DNA of 64,000 nt from Helichrysum umbraculigerum (GCA_949592205.1 CATIUR010000001.1:212976250-213040249); one strand, 5' to 3'. Positions 1-11,637 are shown, numbered from the stretch's first letter. Numbers and translations are program-made. Notes: generated by a model from the sequence alone, not told the origin.

Positions 1-817
1 TTTCCTTAACTAACTTTTCCGAAGCTCGAGTGTCACTATCCACCGACTTAGCCAAATCAAAAGCATTTTTCAGATTACCGGCTAATCTCACCGACGTCCT
101 GTAGTGTGGTGGCAAAGCTCCCACAAAATGGTTTATTCTATCTCTTTCATTCGGGACCCATTGCTGGACAAAACGTAGCTTCTCCGTGAATTGGGTTATA
201 AGATCATCCATGGTCATAGTCTCAGTCAATTTCAAATCCATGAACTCCTGCTTAATTCTAACCATATCAAACTCCGAGCAAAACTGCCTGCAAACTTCAT
301 TATGGAATTCCATCCAAGTGATAGAAGATCGTTGCACAGGTGTCAAATGTGCTGTCATTGAATCCCACCAATTCATTGCCTGACCTTTCAGTAACTGCAC
401 GGCATATCTAACCCTTAACTCCTCCTCACATTGACACACTTCAAACTTACGCTCAACATCCCTTAACCAATTTAAAGTTACCGCTGGATCATTACCCCCC
501 TCGAATTCTTTCGGTCCACAAGACTTAAATGTCTTAAAAGAACATACCCTCTTTTGCTGCTGAGGTGATGGAAACTGGTATCCCACATCTCTTTGTTGTG
601 CTAACCTTGCTTGTTGCTCCTTGTACAATTGCTCAAACTTTCTTAATCTTAGCACCTCATCCTCTAACTGCAATTTATATTCCTCATCACTAACTCCCTC
701 TTGATTTACATTAGATGTACCACCCTGATTACCCTCATTATTTTCTGGAGGTGGAAGCTCAGTTCTCAAAACATCATTGGGAGCCGGGTTCTCAGTATCC
801 GCCATTCCTGTACTCAT
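1..817 (-). CDS. Ty3/gypsy Gag polyprotein, N-terminal part (cut by window edge)
   Basis: The minus strand is open from an ATG at 817 (second in-frame ATG at 805) to the window edge, about 272 codons. The start of the protein is acidic and Gln-rich, with a coiled-coil-like stretch (EDEVLRLRKFEQLYKEQQA). A typical retrotransposon gag domain follows, with FEGGNDPAVTLNWLRDVE, then AMNWWDSM and MEFHNEVCRQFC, and ending near INHFVGALPPHY. This is the capsid module of a Ty3/gypsy element and packages its RNA. It lies 150 bp downstream (minus strand) of a primer binding site and a 2.35-kb LTR, as expected for a first gene. Protease, RT and integrase would lie left of the window. No stop is visible in the part seen, so the copy may be young. 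Confidence 0.9.
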   Translation of the reverse strand, partial: MSTGMADTENPAPNDVLRTELPPPENNEGNQGGTSNVNQEGVSDEEYKLQLEDEVLRLRKFEQLYKEQQARLAQQRDVGYQFPSPQQQKRVCSFKTFKSCGPKEFEGGNDPAVTLNWLRDVERKFEVCQCEEELRVRYAVQLLKGQAMNWWDSMTAHLTPVQRSSITWMEFHNEVCRQFCSEFDMVRIKQEFMDLKLTETMTMDDLITQFTEKLRFVQQWVPNERDRINHFVGALPPHYRTSVRLAGNLKNAFDLAKSVDSDTRASEKLVKE

Positions 818-968
818 ACACAATAACTCACAATTTGTTAATCGTTAGTATCACCTATACTAACCAATCAACCCCCCATTCATAGCTAATCCCACTTACT
901 GAAATGTTTGACTGTCACCAAAAGATTTGGGATTGACATTAGCCAATGTCCAATTCACCCAAACCTAT

Positions 969-980
969 GCTCTGATACCA
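969..980 (-). promoter_or_regulatory. Primer binding site, initiator Met tRNA type
   Basis: The minus strand reads TGGTATCAGAGC three bases after the LTR end at 984. This is the usual plant Ty3/gypsy and Ty1/copia primer site for tRNA-iMet. It fixes the orientation of the element and the inner LTR border. Confidence 0.88.
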
Positions 981-1351
981 ACTTGTAAGGCCCTGTCCTT
1001 ACTGACCAAAACATATCATATTACTTTATATTATACATTAAAAGCGTGGTCCCAAAACATATTTACCTAATTACATAAGTCCCAAAGGTACCAAGTTTTC
1101 AAAACCTTTACACACATATATAAGTTTAGTTACAAACATTTACTAAACAACCGGGCGTTAAGAAAACTATTCAAAACCAAAAGTTAGATTTCCCCAAAAT
1201 TGTCAGAGTAAGCGCTATGACAGTCAACCATCCCATTAAGCATCTACAACCCGGTCCACACCTATTAAAAGCCTGCAAAAAGATTAACAACGAAGGATTA
1301 GCCAATGCTAAGTGAATGGAACCGTAACCGACGGTTCAATTCAGAAATAAC

Positions 1352-1665
1352 AAGCCTACAACGCACAAACCAAACCAACAAATAATGCTTACAGCCAAAA
1401 GCATCGTAAACAACAATCACACAAATTATGATTACCGCCTAAAGCTTCGCAATCATAAACACGTATCGTCAAAGAGGACCGGCGGCCCCTGGTTAGCCAA
1501 CCAGCGAAAGCCTACAACGCACAAACCAAACCAACAAATAATGCTTACAGCCTAAAGCATCGTAAACAACAATCACACAAATTATGATTACCGCCTAAAG
1601 CTTCGCAATCATAAACACGTATCGTCAAAGAGGACCGGCGGCCCCTGGTTAGCCAACCAGCGGAA
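1352..1665. repeat. 157-bp tandem duplication inside LTR C
   Basis: The block starting AGCCTACAACGCACAAACC at 1352 recurs at 1509 almost unchanged (for example 'gccaaaagc' versus 'gcctaaagc'). Each copy includes the conserved GAGGACCGGCGGCCCC segment. A third start (1665) diverges after a few bases. Confidence 0.9.
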
Positions 1666-2290
1666 GCCTACAACCACTGCCGGCCCCAACAGTGGCTTAC
1701 CGATAGTTTGAAGCTATCTTCACTGACAAGGATTCATCCCTCAACTACATGTATCGGGAAACCCAGGCAGCCCAACAATAGCCACAAACCCAACCAGCGT
1801 TGACCTCTGAAATCACATATGCCAAACGGCCCAAGCATCACATATTTCATAATAGTCATGACAATATGTAGCTAACCTATTCCAACCGCATAATCATCAT
1901 GCCAACAATTAATACCAATAATAACCAAGTAAACCAAATCACAATATCAACAATCATGTCAATGTATTAACCAATAACCGATAACAAGTCAAACCAATAA
2001 CCGAAAGTTCATCCGTTGCAACCAAACTCGTTACAACGGAATTGAACTGAGGAATACAATTCCACTCACCGATATTTCCAAGTCTTCAACTCAGTTGTCT
2101 TATATCACTGAGTTGCCGTCCGCTTATCTGAGATTACAATAATAACAATAAGTTAGTAATAATCCATTTCCAATATTCATGTTATGCACATATAACATAT
2201 ATCCTAATACAACCATATCACTTATAACATAATTAATTATCATCAATGCACAAACTACAAGTTAACACATTTGACGAATTTTAACACACC

Positions 2291-2545
2291 AACGCGATCC
2301 AGCAAGGGGAGCCAGGATCGCGTTCGCCTTTATAAAATCAATCGACCTTCAAATTCTACTTATCAACGCGATCCAGAAAAAGAGGGTGGGATCGCGTTCA
2401 CCTTTAGAAAAACATTCTGTTACGAAATTTCACTAGGTAACGCGATCCGGAGAATGAGATAGGATCGCGTTCATCAGAACAAATCGGCCCAGCATCAAAT
2501 TATAACTAGGGAACGCGATCCGGCCAAGGCCACCCGGATCGCGTT
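2291..2545. repeat. Array of four AACGCGATCC...GGATCGCGTT inverted-repeat units (LTR C)
   Basis: Left arms AACGCGATCC start at 2291, 2365, 2439 and 2512; right arms GGATCGCGTT start at 2315, 2389, 2462 and 2536. Each unit has 10-bp arms and a spacer of 13-14 bp that varies in sequence, while the arms are invariant. Unit spacing is 74, 74 and 73 bp. Confidence 0.95.
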
Positions 2546-3337
2546 CGAGTGATTTACAGCAAAGTCAGATCTGCAACTTGCACACTCGAACTCTAACCCA
2601 ATTTTCACAAAGTCAGTTTACAAATACGAAATTACCATGAAAATGACCACAAACTTGAACTACTAACATAATATAGCAACAAACAACAATTATAACATCA
2701 TCTTTAAGCATGCATCATCATCAAAATCATAAATTTACCAAACCCTAACCTATGAACTCAAATGGAAGAACACTAGCAATTCTACCATTCAATCATCATG
2801 TAAACATCAAACAATAGTTATTAACTTGAATTTAACCTCAGTTCTAATTATATTTCATCATTCACCTCTTTTCCATGTAAACCCAAATTTCAACAAGATG
2901 AAGAACACTAAACTTACAATTCCAAAGAAGAAGAAGCTAGAGATGATGATAGCAACTAAATTCCTTTCACTTGAATCCACCAAATTTAAATGATTATCCC
3001 TTTTTAATTTTTTTGATTTCTTGAAGAGATTTGAGAAAGAGAAAGTTTGAGAAATTTGGGAAGGTTGGTGAGAATGAGTCGGTCACCAAACCGACCCCCA
3101 TTTTATTAAGTGTAAAATTATACCCCTTCCTAGCCTATTGTCTGGAACCCGAAAATACCCGAAAGTCAACATACTTTTATTTTACCGTCAGCTTTGTTTA
3201 TTTAAAACAAGCAATATTTTATTAGTCACAATAAAATCGGTAACTCTTTTAACCATTTATTTTCAAATAGACCGAATAAAATATTTCCCGTTATTAAAAT
3301 ATTCGATTATTTCTAGGCCCAGAAACAGGATGTTACA

Positions 3338-3943
3338 CTCCCCCTCTTTCTGACTAAAACCTCTAATAACCAACCTTGCTTTCAACCTTTCTACTGCACC
3401 AGAAGACAAGTATTTGACCTTATACACCAATTTAGAAGAAATAGCTTTATGCCCAGCAGGTAAAGAAGTTAAAATCCAAGTTTCATTCTGCTCTATAGCC
3501 TGAAGTTCTTTAGCCATGGCTTCAACCCAACCAGGATGTTGACTAGCCTGAGCATAAGAAGAAGGTTCTTGTATAGCAAAGACATTGGCCAAAAATGCCA
3601 CATGATCATGAGGTACATGTGCAAAATCAGATTGAACAAACAAAGGATAAGCAGGATTTGAGGTTGATTTGGGTTTAGAACTAGTGACAAAATCAGAAAG
3701 CCATTTTGGTTGAGAAGAAGATCTGGTAGACCTTCTTAATGGAACATGTGGAGAAGATATAGGTAGTGAATTAGGAGTAGATAGAGTAGGAGAAGGAATA
3801 GAACTAGTGGGATCATCCATTGGTGAATTGACCAGTGGAGTAGAATCATTGGATAATGAAGAGGAATGATTTGAATTATTAATAATAGGAGAACAATCAG
3901 GTAGAATTTCATCTTTAGTGGAAAATGAAATATAAGTAGACAA
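3338..3943 (-). pseudogene. Copia linker and N-terminal reverse transcriptase, cut by LTR C
   Basis: The frame starting near 3943 first encodes a Ser/Pro/Thr-rich linker, then VPLRRSTRSSSQPKWLSDFV, typical of the copia integrase-RT junction. The RT N-terminus follows: WVEAMAKELQAIEQNETWIL, LPAGHKAISSKLVYKVKY and VERLKARLVIRGFSQKEG. The catalytic YVDD region is absent because the gypsy LTR begins right after 3338. The frame differs from that of the integrase just upstream, so there is a frameshift near 3940. Confidence 0.9.
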
Positions 3944-4479
3944 GGCTGTGTAACAGTTGAACTTATGGATTTAAAAGGAAAAGTGGATTCCTCAAAAAAT
4001 ACATCTCTACTATAAAAGACCTCTGTTGTGTCTAAGTTATAGAGTTTATATCCCTTCTGTCCTGGTGGATATCCTATGAATACACATTTAATGCCCTTTG
4101 CTGCAAACTTATCTCTATGGGGTTTAACATTTGTGGCATAACACAAGCAACCAATGGTCTTCAAAGAGTCATAAACTGGAGGTTTGCCATATAAAGCTTC
4201 ATAAGGGGTTTTCCAAGATAATGACTTCATAGGCATTTTATTGATCAAAACTGTTGCAGCTAAAACACAATCACCCCAAAATTTGCTTGGTAAACCAGCA
4301 TGTAACTTTAAAGACCTAGCAGTCTCTATCAAATGCCTATGTTTTCTCTCCACAACCCCATTCTGTTGGGGTGTATACACCATGGATTTCTGATGAATAA
4401 TGCCATGCAAATGAAAAAATGCCAAACAATCTTTATTCACTATCTCAATTCCATTATCAGATCTAATGGACTTGGGTTT
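3944..4479 (-). pseudogene. Copia integrase, C-terminal half
   Basis: After the LTR D insertion the frame resumes with KSIRSDNGIEIVNKD, which contains the second catalytic Asp of the DDE core. Next is YTPQQNGVVERKHRHLIETA, with the catalytic Glu, then KFWGDCVLAATVLINKMP and the C-terminal CVFIGYPPGQKGYKLYNL. These are standard rve-core and copia GKGY-type motifs. The protein joined host DNA to the element's cDNA. The front half is at 7251-7600, on the other side of solo LTR D. Confidence 0.92.
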
Positions 4480-4484
4480 GGTGT

Positions 4485-7245
4485 TGTCGCACCCCCAGAT
4501 TATGATGCGGAAGCGATTGGGGTCGGGGCGCGACTAATCAAATATCAACAGCACATAAGATATAATGAACGACTCTATATGCGTCGTTTACAATACATTG
4601 ATATTATAAAAGTCTTACACTGTTATAATAGTTTACAAAAGCTCGAATTAATGTAAGAGATTCTATGTCATAACTAATTTATACAAAATATAGTAATGCA
4701 TGGTAATCTCCTGATGTTTGCATGAGACTCGAGCTAATGGGCATCCTGAGTGAGCAGACTTACTGCTGCTGCGAACCTGAGAATACACGCTAAATTGGTC
4801 AGCTTAAACTGGTGAGCTCACAGGTTTAATGATAAAGTATAATGTATGAACCGCAAGATTTAATAATGTTTGAAATTAATCAAATAAGTAAATGTGTATG
4901 TGATGTATATAACTGCCATTAGCACATAGTCTGAGCTTAATTGAGGTGTCAGGATCATAATTAAGTGCCTGAGCGAGGGTGCCTCTATATGTATGTCTAA
5001 TCAACACACGTATGAATAAATGATAATGCGTCCATTTTGACCAGTCAGTGCTTGCTGACCCGGACGGGGATTGTCAGTCCCATATGGTACCATACACTAA
5101 CATTCACGCTACAAAGTATTACCAAACTATGCTAATGAGGACTTATGATGATTAGATGATTAACTCATACAGAATATAGCGATATTTGATACTTGCGTTC
5201 ACATGTAAAACAAAACAGGCATGTATTCTCACCCCTAGAGTAAAAACGGTAAAATAGGGGCTATGAGACTCACCTGAGTCTGATGAGATGCTATCAAACA
5301 CTAATGATGGTGTACAAGGGAAATGATGTCATCTCCAATGATCGAAACCTGCTGGGCGTCCTAAACGTGCAACGTTTTAATGATTAGATGTCTCAACAGA
5401 ACATCTATGCTAGTTGTTCCCTCAACTAGTTATGTCCAAATACATTGGTTTGTTTGTTCGTGTTTTTGAAAACATGTACGGCCCGTTGGTGGTGGTTTGT
5501 AATAATAATTCCCAAAGTATTATTATTATGTTTGTTTCGTTTATTGACTTGTAAAAGTATACGTATTTGTTTAAGTGTTTCAACACATGTATCGTTATCC
5601 GTAATTATCGTAGCATCGTTTTTGTTCAAGTTTCATAGTAAAACACCTAAAACAATTGTTTCGAGCCAAAATCTAAAGTTTTACATTTCGTTTAACGTTT
5701 TTCGTACCGAGGCTCGTTTCGGTTGACTTGGTCAAACGTGTTCGGTTTGACCCGAAACTTTTACACAAGTCTTAAAATAGTTAACTAAGACTTATAAAGT
5801 TTTCGGTACGTTTTATGGTCGGTCCGAAGTGTCGGTTTTATGTTTATGTCAAAAACAGTCCCAAAATGTGTTTTTCGGTTTATGTCGGTTTGTTTCGCCA
5901 CTCGGTTTCACTAACTTCTATTCCAAAGTAATATTCACAATTTTTACCAACTGATCACCTATGTATCTAGTTCATAACATGATTTTTCCATGAACTATAG
6001 TGTCCATTTAGATAGGTAATTAATTTTACGAAAGAACCGTAGTCGGTTTTTGAATACATGCAGACCAGTCTCAAAGATCCGTTTTTAACTGAAAATTAGT
6101 AGATTTTTGGAAAGAGCCATAGTAGAACTTTTTGTAGATCTTTTCAATACGCAACTTTTAAAAGAAATTCATTGTCTAACTCTTAGTAAAACTCAAGATA
6201 TGATCGTTTTAGTGGACTGAGTTTTTGAAGACAGATTCTGTCCTTTTATATATGTGTTATAAAAACGTGTTTTAACTTGATATTTGGACATTATAGTGTT
6301 AGATGAACAACTAGACATATAAATAAACATCATGCAAGTATATTAATCAAGAATTTATGTGATTCTTACGAAGGAGATGCTGATTGAATGAAGGAGAAGT
6401 TCTTGAGCTAAATTCCTTGCTTAAAAGTGATGTTTTGATGTGGTGGTTGTATGGTGGTTTATGGTGGTCAATGGTGGTTGTGTGGTGGTGTTGTGGAGGT
6501 GATTCTCCAGATTTTAGAGAGAGAGGATGAGTTTGTAGAGAGAAGGGAGAGTTTGAGTATGATAGTAAAGTGAATTATGAAAAAGATGAGTTCATTTGCA
6601 TGTAAAATGTATGGAATAAAGAGTTGGTGATGGTGATGTTTTTGCATGAGAAGAGATTGGGAAAGGGAGGAGGTGGTCAGCCCAAATGGGCCCCACTAGT
6701 GAAGGAGAGTTTTTGTAATTTAATTTCCAGTCTCATACTGTGTTTATGTATTTTGGTCGTTTACTCGTTATTCTTGTTAAATCGTTAAATCGTCTAACGT
6801 TAATTTGAGTCGTTTAAATCAACGATATGTTTTGGATTATTTTTCATTGAAGTATTATCAAAATACTTTAAATTAAGTTGTCAAATTAATTATTGACATT
6901 CGTTTGGTTGTCGAATTAAATTCGTTTTTAATAGCGTTTGAGACGTTTTAATCAAAACGTCTAGGTTTTTCGTGTATTATTTTAACAAAATAATAATATA
7001 TGATAAATAACTTCTAAAAATATATTTAAGTTATTTATAGAAATATTTTCACCAACGCCGTATATTGTGTCGGAATCCGTCCGATAGTCAAATGTACGAT
7101 TTAAACAAATCGCATATGTGTGTACATATATAAACATATATCAATACACAAAATGATACACATAATTAGCCCTAACATAATTAATTACATGTATAAGTAC
7201 AATGATTAGGCACTAATAACTAGCCCTAATCAGTCAGGTGTCACA
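4485..7245 (-). mobile_element. Solo LTR D (2.76 kb) in the copia integrase
   Basis: The element runs from TGTCGCACCC to GGTGTCACA and is flanked by a perfect 5-bp target duplication GGTGT (4480-4484 and 7246-7250). There are no internal domains and no primer site, so it is a solo LTR. It matches LTR E (27429-29905) in several blocks, such as AACGACTCTATATGCGTCGTT near its left end and GGTGAGCTCACAGGTTT. Orientation is taken as minus because a C/T-rich leader (6470-6560, read on minus) and a donor-like CGTAAG follow the right end. I see no clear palindrome array in this copy. Confidence 0.88.
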
Positions 7246-7250
7246 GGTGT

Positions 7251-8365
7251 TAAAATGGTTCTGGACATAACTCACAAAACTAGACAGAATACTGAGTATT
7301 TGATCTTTATGATGTACTAGATAAGTCCATGTGGCCCTAGATTTGTCATCCACTATTGTAAATAAATAGTGAGCACCATTCAAAGCACCATTTTTTGTAG
7401 GGCCCCCATAAGTCAACATGCAAAAGATCAAAAGTACTGATAGTAGAACTAGTACTTCTACTAAAAGGAAGTCTGTGCATTTTAGAAAGAATACAACTTT
7501 CACAGGAAAATTGAGACAAAGCAAAAGATTTACAATCATGAATATGTAACATTTTAGACATAGAAACATGACCTAATCTAGCATGAATAGTATGTAGATC
7601 TGAAGTTTTCTTTGAAGATACAAAGTTGCTATAAGCAGCTTGATTATTTGAAACAATATTATGTAATACATGAGGTAATCCAGTGAAGTCAAGTGTGTTG
7701 TCTGAGGAAGAGGTGCATGTGTACAAACACCTGGAGCCCCTTCCAACAACTACCACTTTTCTAGTTGAAAGGTCCTGGAAAACACAAAATGTAGGGAAAA
7801 ATTGAGCAAAAAGATGTTGGGTAACTAGAAGTTTACCAACAGAAAGTAAGTTGAAATGGAAATCAGGTACATAAAGTACATTGGAAAGAAGAAAGGAAGG
7901 TGTTAAAGCAACATGTCCAACAAGTTTAACAAACTTGAATGAACCATCAGGCATTCTGACCTGAATTGGATATTTCAACTTTCTAACAGATTGAAACAAA
8001 GACAGATATGGTGACATATGATCAGAAGCACCAGTATCAATAATCCAATTAGAATGTTTAAAAGTGTGTTTTGGATTAGAAGAAGCTGCAAAAGAAGTGG
8101 TGTAATAAGCATTACCTCTAGAATTTAAGGTAGTATAATGTGCAGTACCTGCATGATTCATAGATGAATTGGATGTACCACCATTGTCATTCATTGGATT
8201 TTTGCCCTTAAACATCCTCATCATCTCAGTGCAGACTGCAGCTACTAATTTCTGAACAACACTAGTGCTATGACCCTCATTGATTTCATTCTCATACTCC
8301 ATATCAAATGGTGAATCCTGAGCATAAGTATTCACCTGAGCAGCCATTCTAGCATTCTTTTTCAA
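7251..8365 (-). pseudogene. Copia protease, GAG-pre-integrase and integrase N-terminus
   Basis: The frame carries the aspartic protease signature WIIDTGASDHM (DTG catalytic triad), then VLYVPDFHFNLLSVGKL. The zinc-binding GAG-pre-integrase domain follows: HTIHARLGHVSMSKML and FSCESCILSKMHRLPF (HHCC). The integrase core begins FDLLHVDLWGPYK and, after a frameshift near 7380, continues as GAHYLFTIVDDKSRATWTYL, holding the first catalytic Asp region. It stops at the target duplication of solo LTR D. Confidence 0.92.
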
Positions 8366-8403
8366 ACTATTACCCTTCTTACCCTTATCCCAATCAGGAT
8401 ATC

Positions 8404-8829
8404 CTATTTTCTCAAAACAATTGGCTTCAAAATGCCCTTCTTGTTGACAATAAGTGCAATACCTTCTTCCATTTCCATCAGACTTAGGCTCAAACCTTTT
8501 AGTTTCTTTCTTTCCACCATTGTTACTCTTATTGTTTCCAGTATTTGCAAAAAAATGCAGTAGGTTCTATCACATGATTGGTGACCTGCTTTTGTTTTTT
8601 TAATTTGTTGAACAAGATAGTAAGCCTTGTTAACAGTAGGAAGAGGATCCATTCCTAATATCTGACTTCGTACATATTCATCTTCATCATTCAATTTCAT
8701 CAGAAATTGAACAAGTTTAGTTCGATTATCAAGTTCCAGAAACTTAGCAAATAAATTGCATGAACATTTTCCACAAGCACAAACAGGAGTTCCATTTAAA
8801 TTGTGCAATTCATCCCAACAACGTTTCAA
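8404..8829 (-). pseudogene. Copia gag, C-terminal half with zinc knuckle
   Basis: The open frame encodes CWDELHNLNGTPVCACGKC and FLMKLNDEDEYVRSQILGMD, a hallmark of copia gag proteins of the Retrotran_gag class. A CCHC zinc knuckle (CTYCQQEGHFEANC) is encoded at about 8410-8455 but in another frame, so at least one indel lies in the last third. The knuckle bound the element's RNA. Confidence 0.85.
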
Positions 8830-8871
8830 TTTGTTGAAAAATGCAGCAATAGTAAGATTACCTTGTGTGAT

Positions 8872-9303
8872 TTAGCCTAATTCACGCTCAAGTTGATAGT
8901 TCAATGGTCCATTGCTTTGACCATACCTTTCAAGAATTTCATTCCATAACTCGAACGCAGACTGAGAATATATGAAAGCTTCTGACAACTCAGCAATCAT
9001 CGAATTCAAGATCCAACACGTCACCATATAATCACAACGAATCCACCTTTGAAGATTATCATCATCCGAATTAGGTTTTAAACACGTACCTTCAATAAAC
9101 CCTAACTTCAACTTTGCTCCAAGAGCCATCTTAATTGTACGGCTCCATCCAAGAAAATTAGTGCCATTAAACGGAGTATTAGCTAACACCATACCTGGAT
9201 GATCAGAATTTGCAATATAAAGCGGATCATTGATCGAATTCGAATTATTCAAAGAACTTGAAGAATGAGATGAATTAACACCATCTGTACTAGGAATCGC
9301 CAT
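8872..9303 (-). pseudogene. Copia gag, N-terminal half
   Basis: It starts at an ATG at 9303 with a Ser/Asn-rich head. The copia gag core follows: FNGTNFLGWSRTIKMALGAK, RCDYMVTCWILNSM and FELWNEILERYGQSN. The frame ends at a TAG at 8872, in front of the next gag piece, which continues the same domain. It begins about 200 bp after the primer site. Confidence 0.9.
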
Positions 9304-9499
9304 CGATTACTGTCAAAATTGACCTTCAATCCTCAATAAGTATCAAATTCGAAATGTAAACCCTAATCTGTTAACCTCTAACAATTCAGAAATCAAATCG
9401 ATTGATTTAATTTCAAGAACCGATACGAGAATCGATTGATTCTATACTGAAAACTAATCGATTAAACAAAGGAATTCAGGATTTGATTCGAGCCTCAGG

Positions 9500-9510
9500 C
9501 TCTGATACCA
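9500..9510 (-). promoter_or_regulatory. Primer binding site of the copia element
   Basis: The minus strand reads TGGTATCAGAG one base after the LTR end (TG at 9512 on the plus strand). This is a tRNA-iMet-type site and marks the 5' LTR border. Confidence 0.85.
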
Positions 9511-9511
9511 T

Positions 9512-9704
9512 ATGAACGCGGAAGCAATTGAATTTCATTGAAAGATTGATTAAAGAACGTAACCGTTTTTACAGTGTTTATCGACATATAAACTGAAACT
9601 AACAACTTCAAACATAAGTTACAATTTAACCCTCGTACTTTCTATTCTATCAGATATTGATCAATAACTTTAACTATTACATATTTACAAATTCAGTCCT
9701 TGCA
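9512..9704 (-). mobile_element. Copia 5' LTR (short; outer border uncertain)
   Basis: The inner border is set by the primer site. The outer border is placed at the CA at 9703-9704 (minus strand TGCAAGGACTG) because it gives TG...CA ends and about 190 bp. The tandem duplication that starts at 9702 blurs the outer border, and the partner LTR is outside the window, so no target duplication can be checked. Confidence 0.5.
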
Positions 9705-10015
9705 ATATTTCTTCAGGGTCTAATATCTTTTGACCCGCAGCTGATATTTACACGCATATAGCCATATACATACACCTTTGAAAATGTGTTTTACGATGTT
9801 TTTCACCCACGCGTTGCGGCGGAGTTCTAAACATATGCATGTTAAGATGCATATGTTTAGAACTCCGCAATATTTCTTCAGGGTCTAATATCTTTTGACC
9901 CGCAGCTGATATTTACACGCATATAGCCATATACATACACCTTTGAAAATGTGTTTTACGATGTTTTTCACCCACGCGTTGCGGCGGAGTTCTAAACATA
10001 TGCATGTTAAGATGC
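9702..10015. repeat. 165-bp tandem duplication with an inverted duplication at the joint
   Basis: The block starting GCAATATTTCTTCAGGG at 9702 recurs at 9867 with no difference that I can see, up to GATGC at 10015. Between the copies, 9847-9868 is the exact reverse complement of 9819-9840 (22-bp arms, 6-bp loop GTTAAG). Confidence 0.93.
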
Positions 10016-10353
10016 TCAAGAGTAATACTTTTTTTAGGTCGTAGGTCTTAGTTATACTTATAAAAGTGTAAATATTGTGTAATATTTGTCAACCGATCCG
10101 TCTGACTAATCAAAAAAATTGACTCACATTCGAATCATCTAAGTTTCTTCAAGTAAATGTTTCAATTTTTGGTAGATTGTTTTTCTCGAATCTTAAGTGA
10201 AATTCAAATTTAATTTTGTTGTTGTACATAACAAATTGTATAACAAACTATCAATACACCCGATTTGTAATTTTTTGAGTTCTATAAAAGGGTTAGTGTG
10301 ATGTTTTTATCGAAATAACGATTTAATATAAACTTGTAACACCAATTCACCAG
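10016..10353. other. Intergenic, no gene seen
   Basis: AT-rich DNA between the tandem duplication and solo LTR A. I see no coding motif, tRNA or element end in it. Confidence 0.6.
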
Positions 10354-11308
10354 TAATTATAACGCCCTTCAATTTCAAGACCATTTAAAAAAAACCGTAT
10401 CGGAAGCGCATATTTAAATAAATATATTTTAGATTGCATATAATTACATTTCAAAAGTGCAATCCACATAACATGATCCTTAGGCTAGTTCATCACAATT
10501 ACTACAACCCATAAATTTTAGGTGTTATACAATTCTCAAAACATAATGTTAGATTATCAACATATTTATCCAAATCAGAGTGGGAGCCGTCAACCATTCC
10601 ATCAAACCCAAACTTCTTGCTACCCACAATCAAAAACATAACCTACAAGAAGTAATGAGGGGGATTAGCACAAAGCTAAGTGAATAGATCATAACTATCA
10701 ACCTAATTTAAATTAACAATTGTTTACAGCTAAGCATCATAAACAACTAGCTTCAAAAGAGGATCAGTGGTCCTTGAGGTACCCTACTGCAACAGTGGCC
10801 CCCAAGTAACACTTACAACCAACTGAAGGCCAATCCAGTGATCTAACCGATAGTTTGGTACTATTACTACCTACAACACAATTTCAATAGACAACACATG
10901 TGTAAAGCACTTATGTTGTCCAAGTAATAGTACCCAAACCCAATCCATGTTGACCTCTGAACAATTCACATAATCCACAATTCTCATGGAAATATGTAAA
11001 CATAATAGTATAAGCAGTAAAACCAAGTTTACCCGTTGTAACCAGATTGTTACAACTAATTTAGACTGAGATTCATTGATCCACTTACCCTTGACGATCA
11101 CAGTCTCCACTCAGAGATCTTATTTTACTGAGTCTTCGGCTTATCTGAGAACACAACCAAAACCCGAGTTAGATTCTCATATCTAGTTTGTTACATTCTA
11201 ATCATGTATACAATGTCAAGTAAGAGCACATAATATACATATAATACTATGTAATTATCACAAGTGTATAAGTCACAACTCATCAAATTTGTCAATTTAA
11301 AACATGAA

Positions 11309-11637
11309 AACACGATCCGGGCTAAAAGGGGTGGGATCGCGTTCCACAGTTCAAAATCATTCTGTTACCGTTTTACACTTGAAAATGTGATCCGGGTAAA
11401 GGGGCTGGATCGCGTTCCAAAGAACAAAATCAAACCGATCCAAATTAACACTGACTAACGCGATCCGGGCATAAGGAAGCTGGATCGCGTTACACCGACC
11501 AAAACCATTCTGTAACCACTTTTAACTATGAAACGCGATCCGGACACGTGGCTAGGATTGCGTTCTGAAGAACAATTTTGACCTGTGACATTTTATAACT
11601 ATGAAACGCGATCCAGGCTATAGGCTGGGATCGCGTT
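11309..11637. repeat. Array of five AACGCGATCC...GGATCGCGTT units (LTR A)
   Basis: Left arms start at 11309, 11384, 11457, 11532 and 11605 (spacing 75, 73, 75, 73). Some arms carry single changes typical of methylated CpG decay (AACACGATCC, AATGTGATCC, GGATTGCGTT). Confidence 0.93.

Larger units (their letters stand above)
984..3337 (-). mobile_element. 5' LTR of Ty3/gypsy element (LTR C), inserted into copia RT
   Basis: On the minus strand the LTR starts TGTAACATCC at 3337 and ends GGGCCTTACA at 984, next to the primer site. It has interrupted the copia reverse transcriptase reading frame at 3338. The U3 contains GGTTCCAGACAATAGG (3134-3149) followed by GGGGTATAAT, a likely promoter block that two other LTRs in the window share. 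A leader rich in C and T and a donor-like AATTGTAAGT follow, then four palindrome units at 2291-2545. A 157-bp tandem duplication lies at 1352-1665. The partner LTR must be left of the window. Confidence 0.85.
3338..9704 (-). mobile_element. Decayed Ty1/copia retrotransposon (5' part to start of RT)
   Basis: Read on the minus strand, the order is 5' LTR (9512 to about 9704), primer site (9500-9510), gag, zinc knuckle, protease, GAG-pre-integrase, integrase, RT. This is the copia order, with integrase before RT. It is broken by solo LTR D (4485-7245) in the integrase and by the gypsy element at 3338 in the RT. The remaining RT, RNase H and 3' LTR lie beyond that gypsy element, outside the window. 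Frameshifts and stops show it is dead. Confidence 0.9.

Noticed and set aside
2291..2545. CRISPR array
   Set aside because: The regular repeats with variable spacers recall a CRISPR, but the repeat is two 10-bp arms, the spacers are 13-14 bp, the context is a plant LTR and no cas genes exist.
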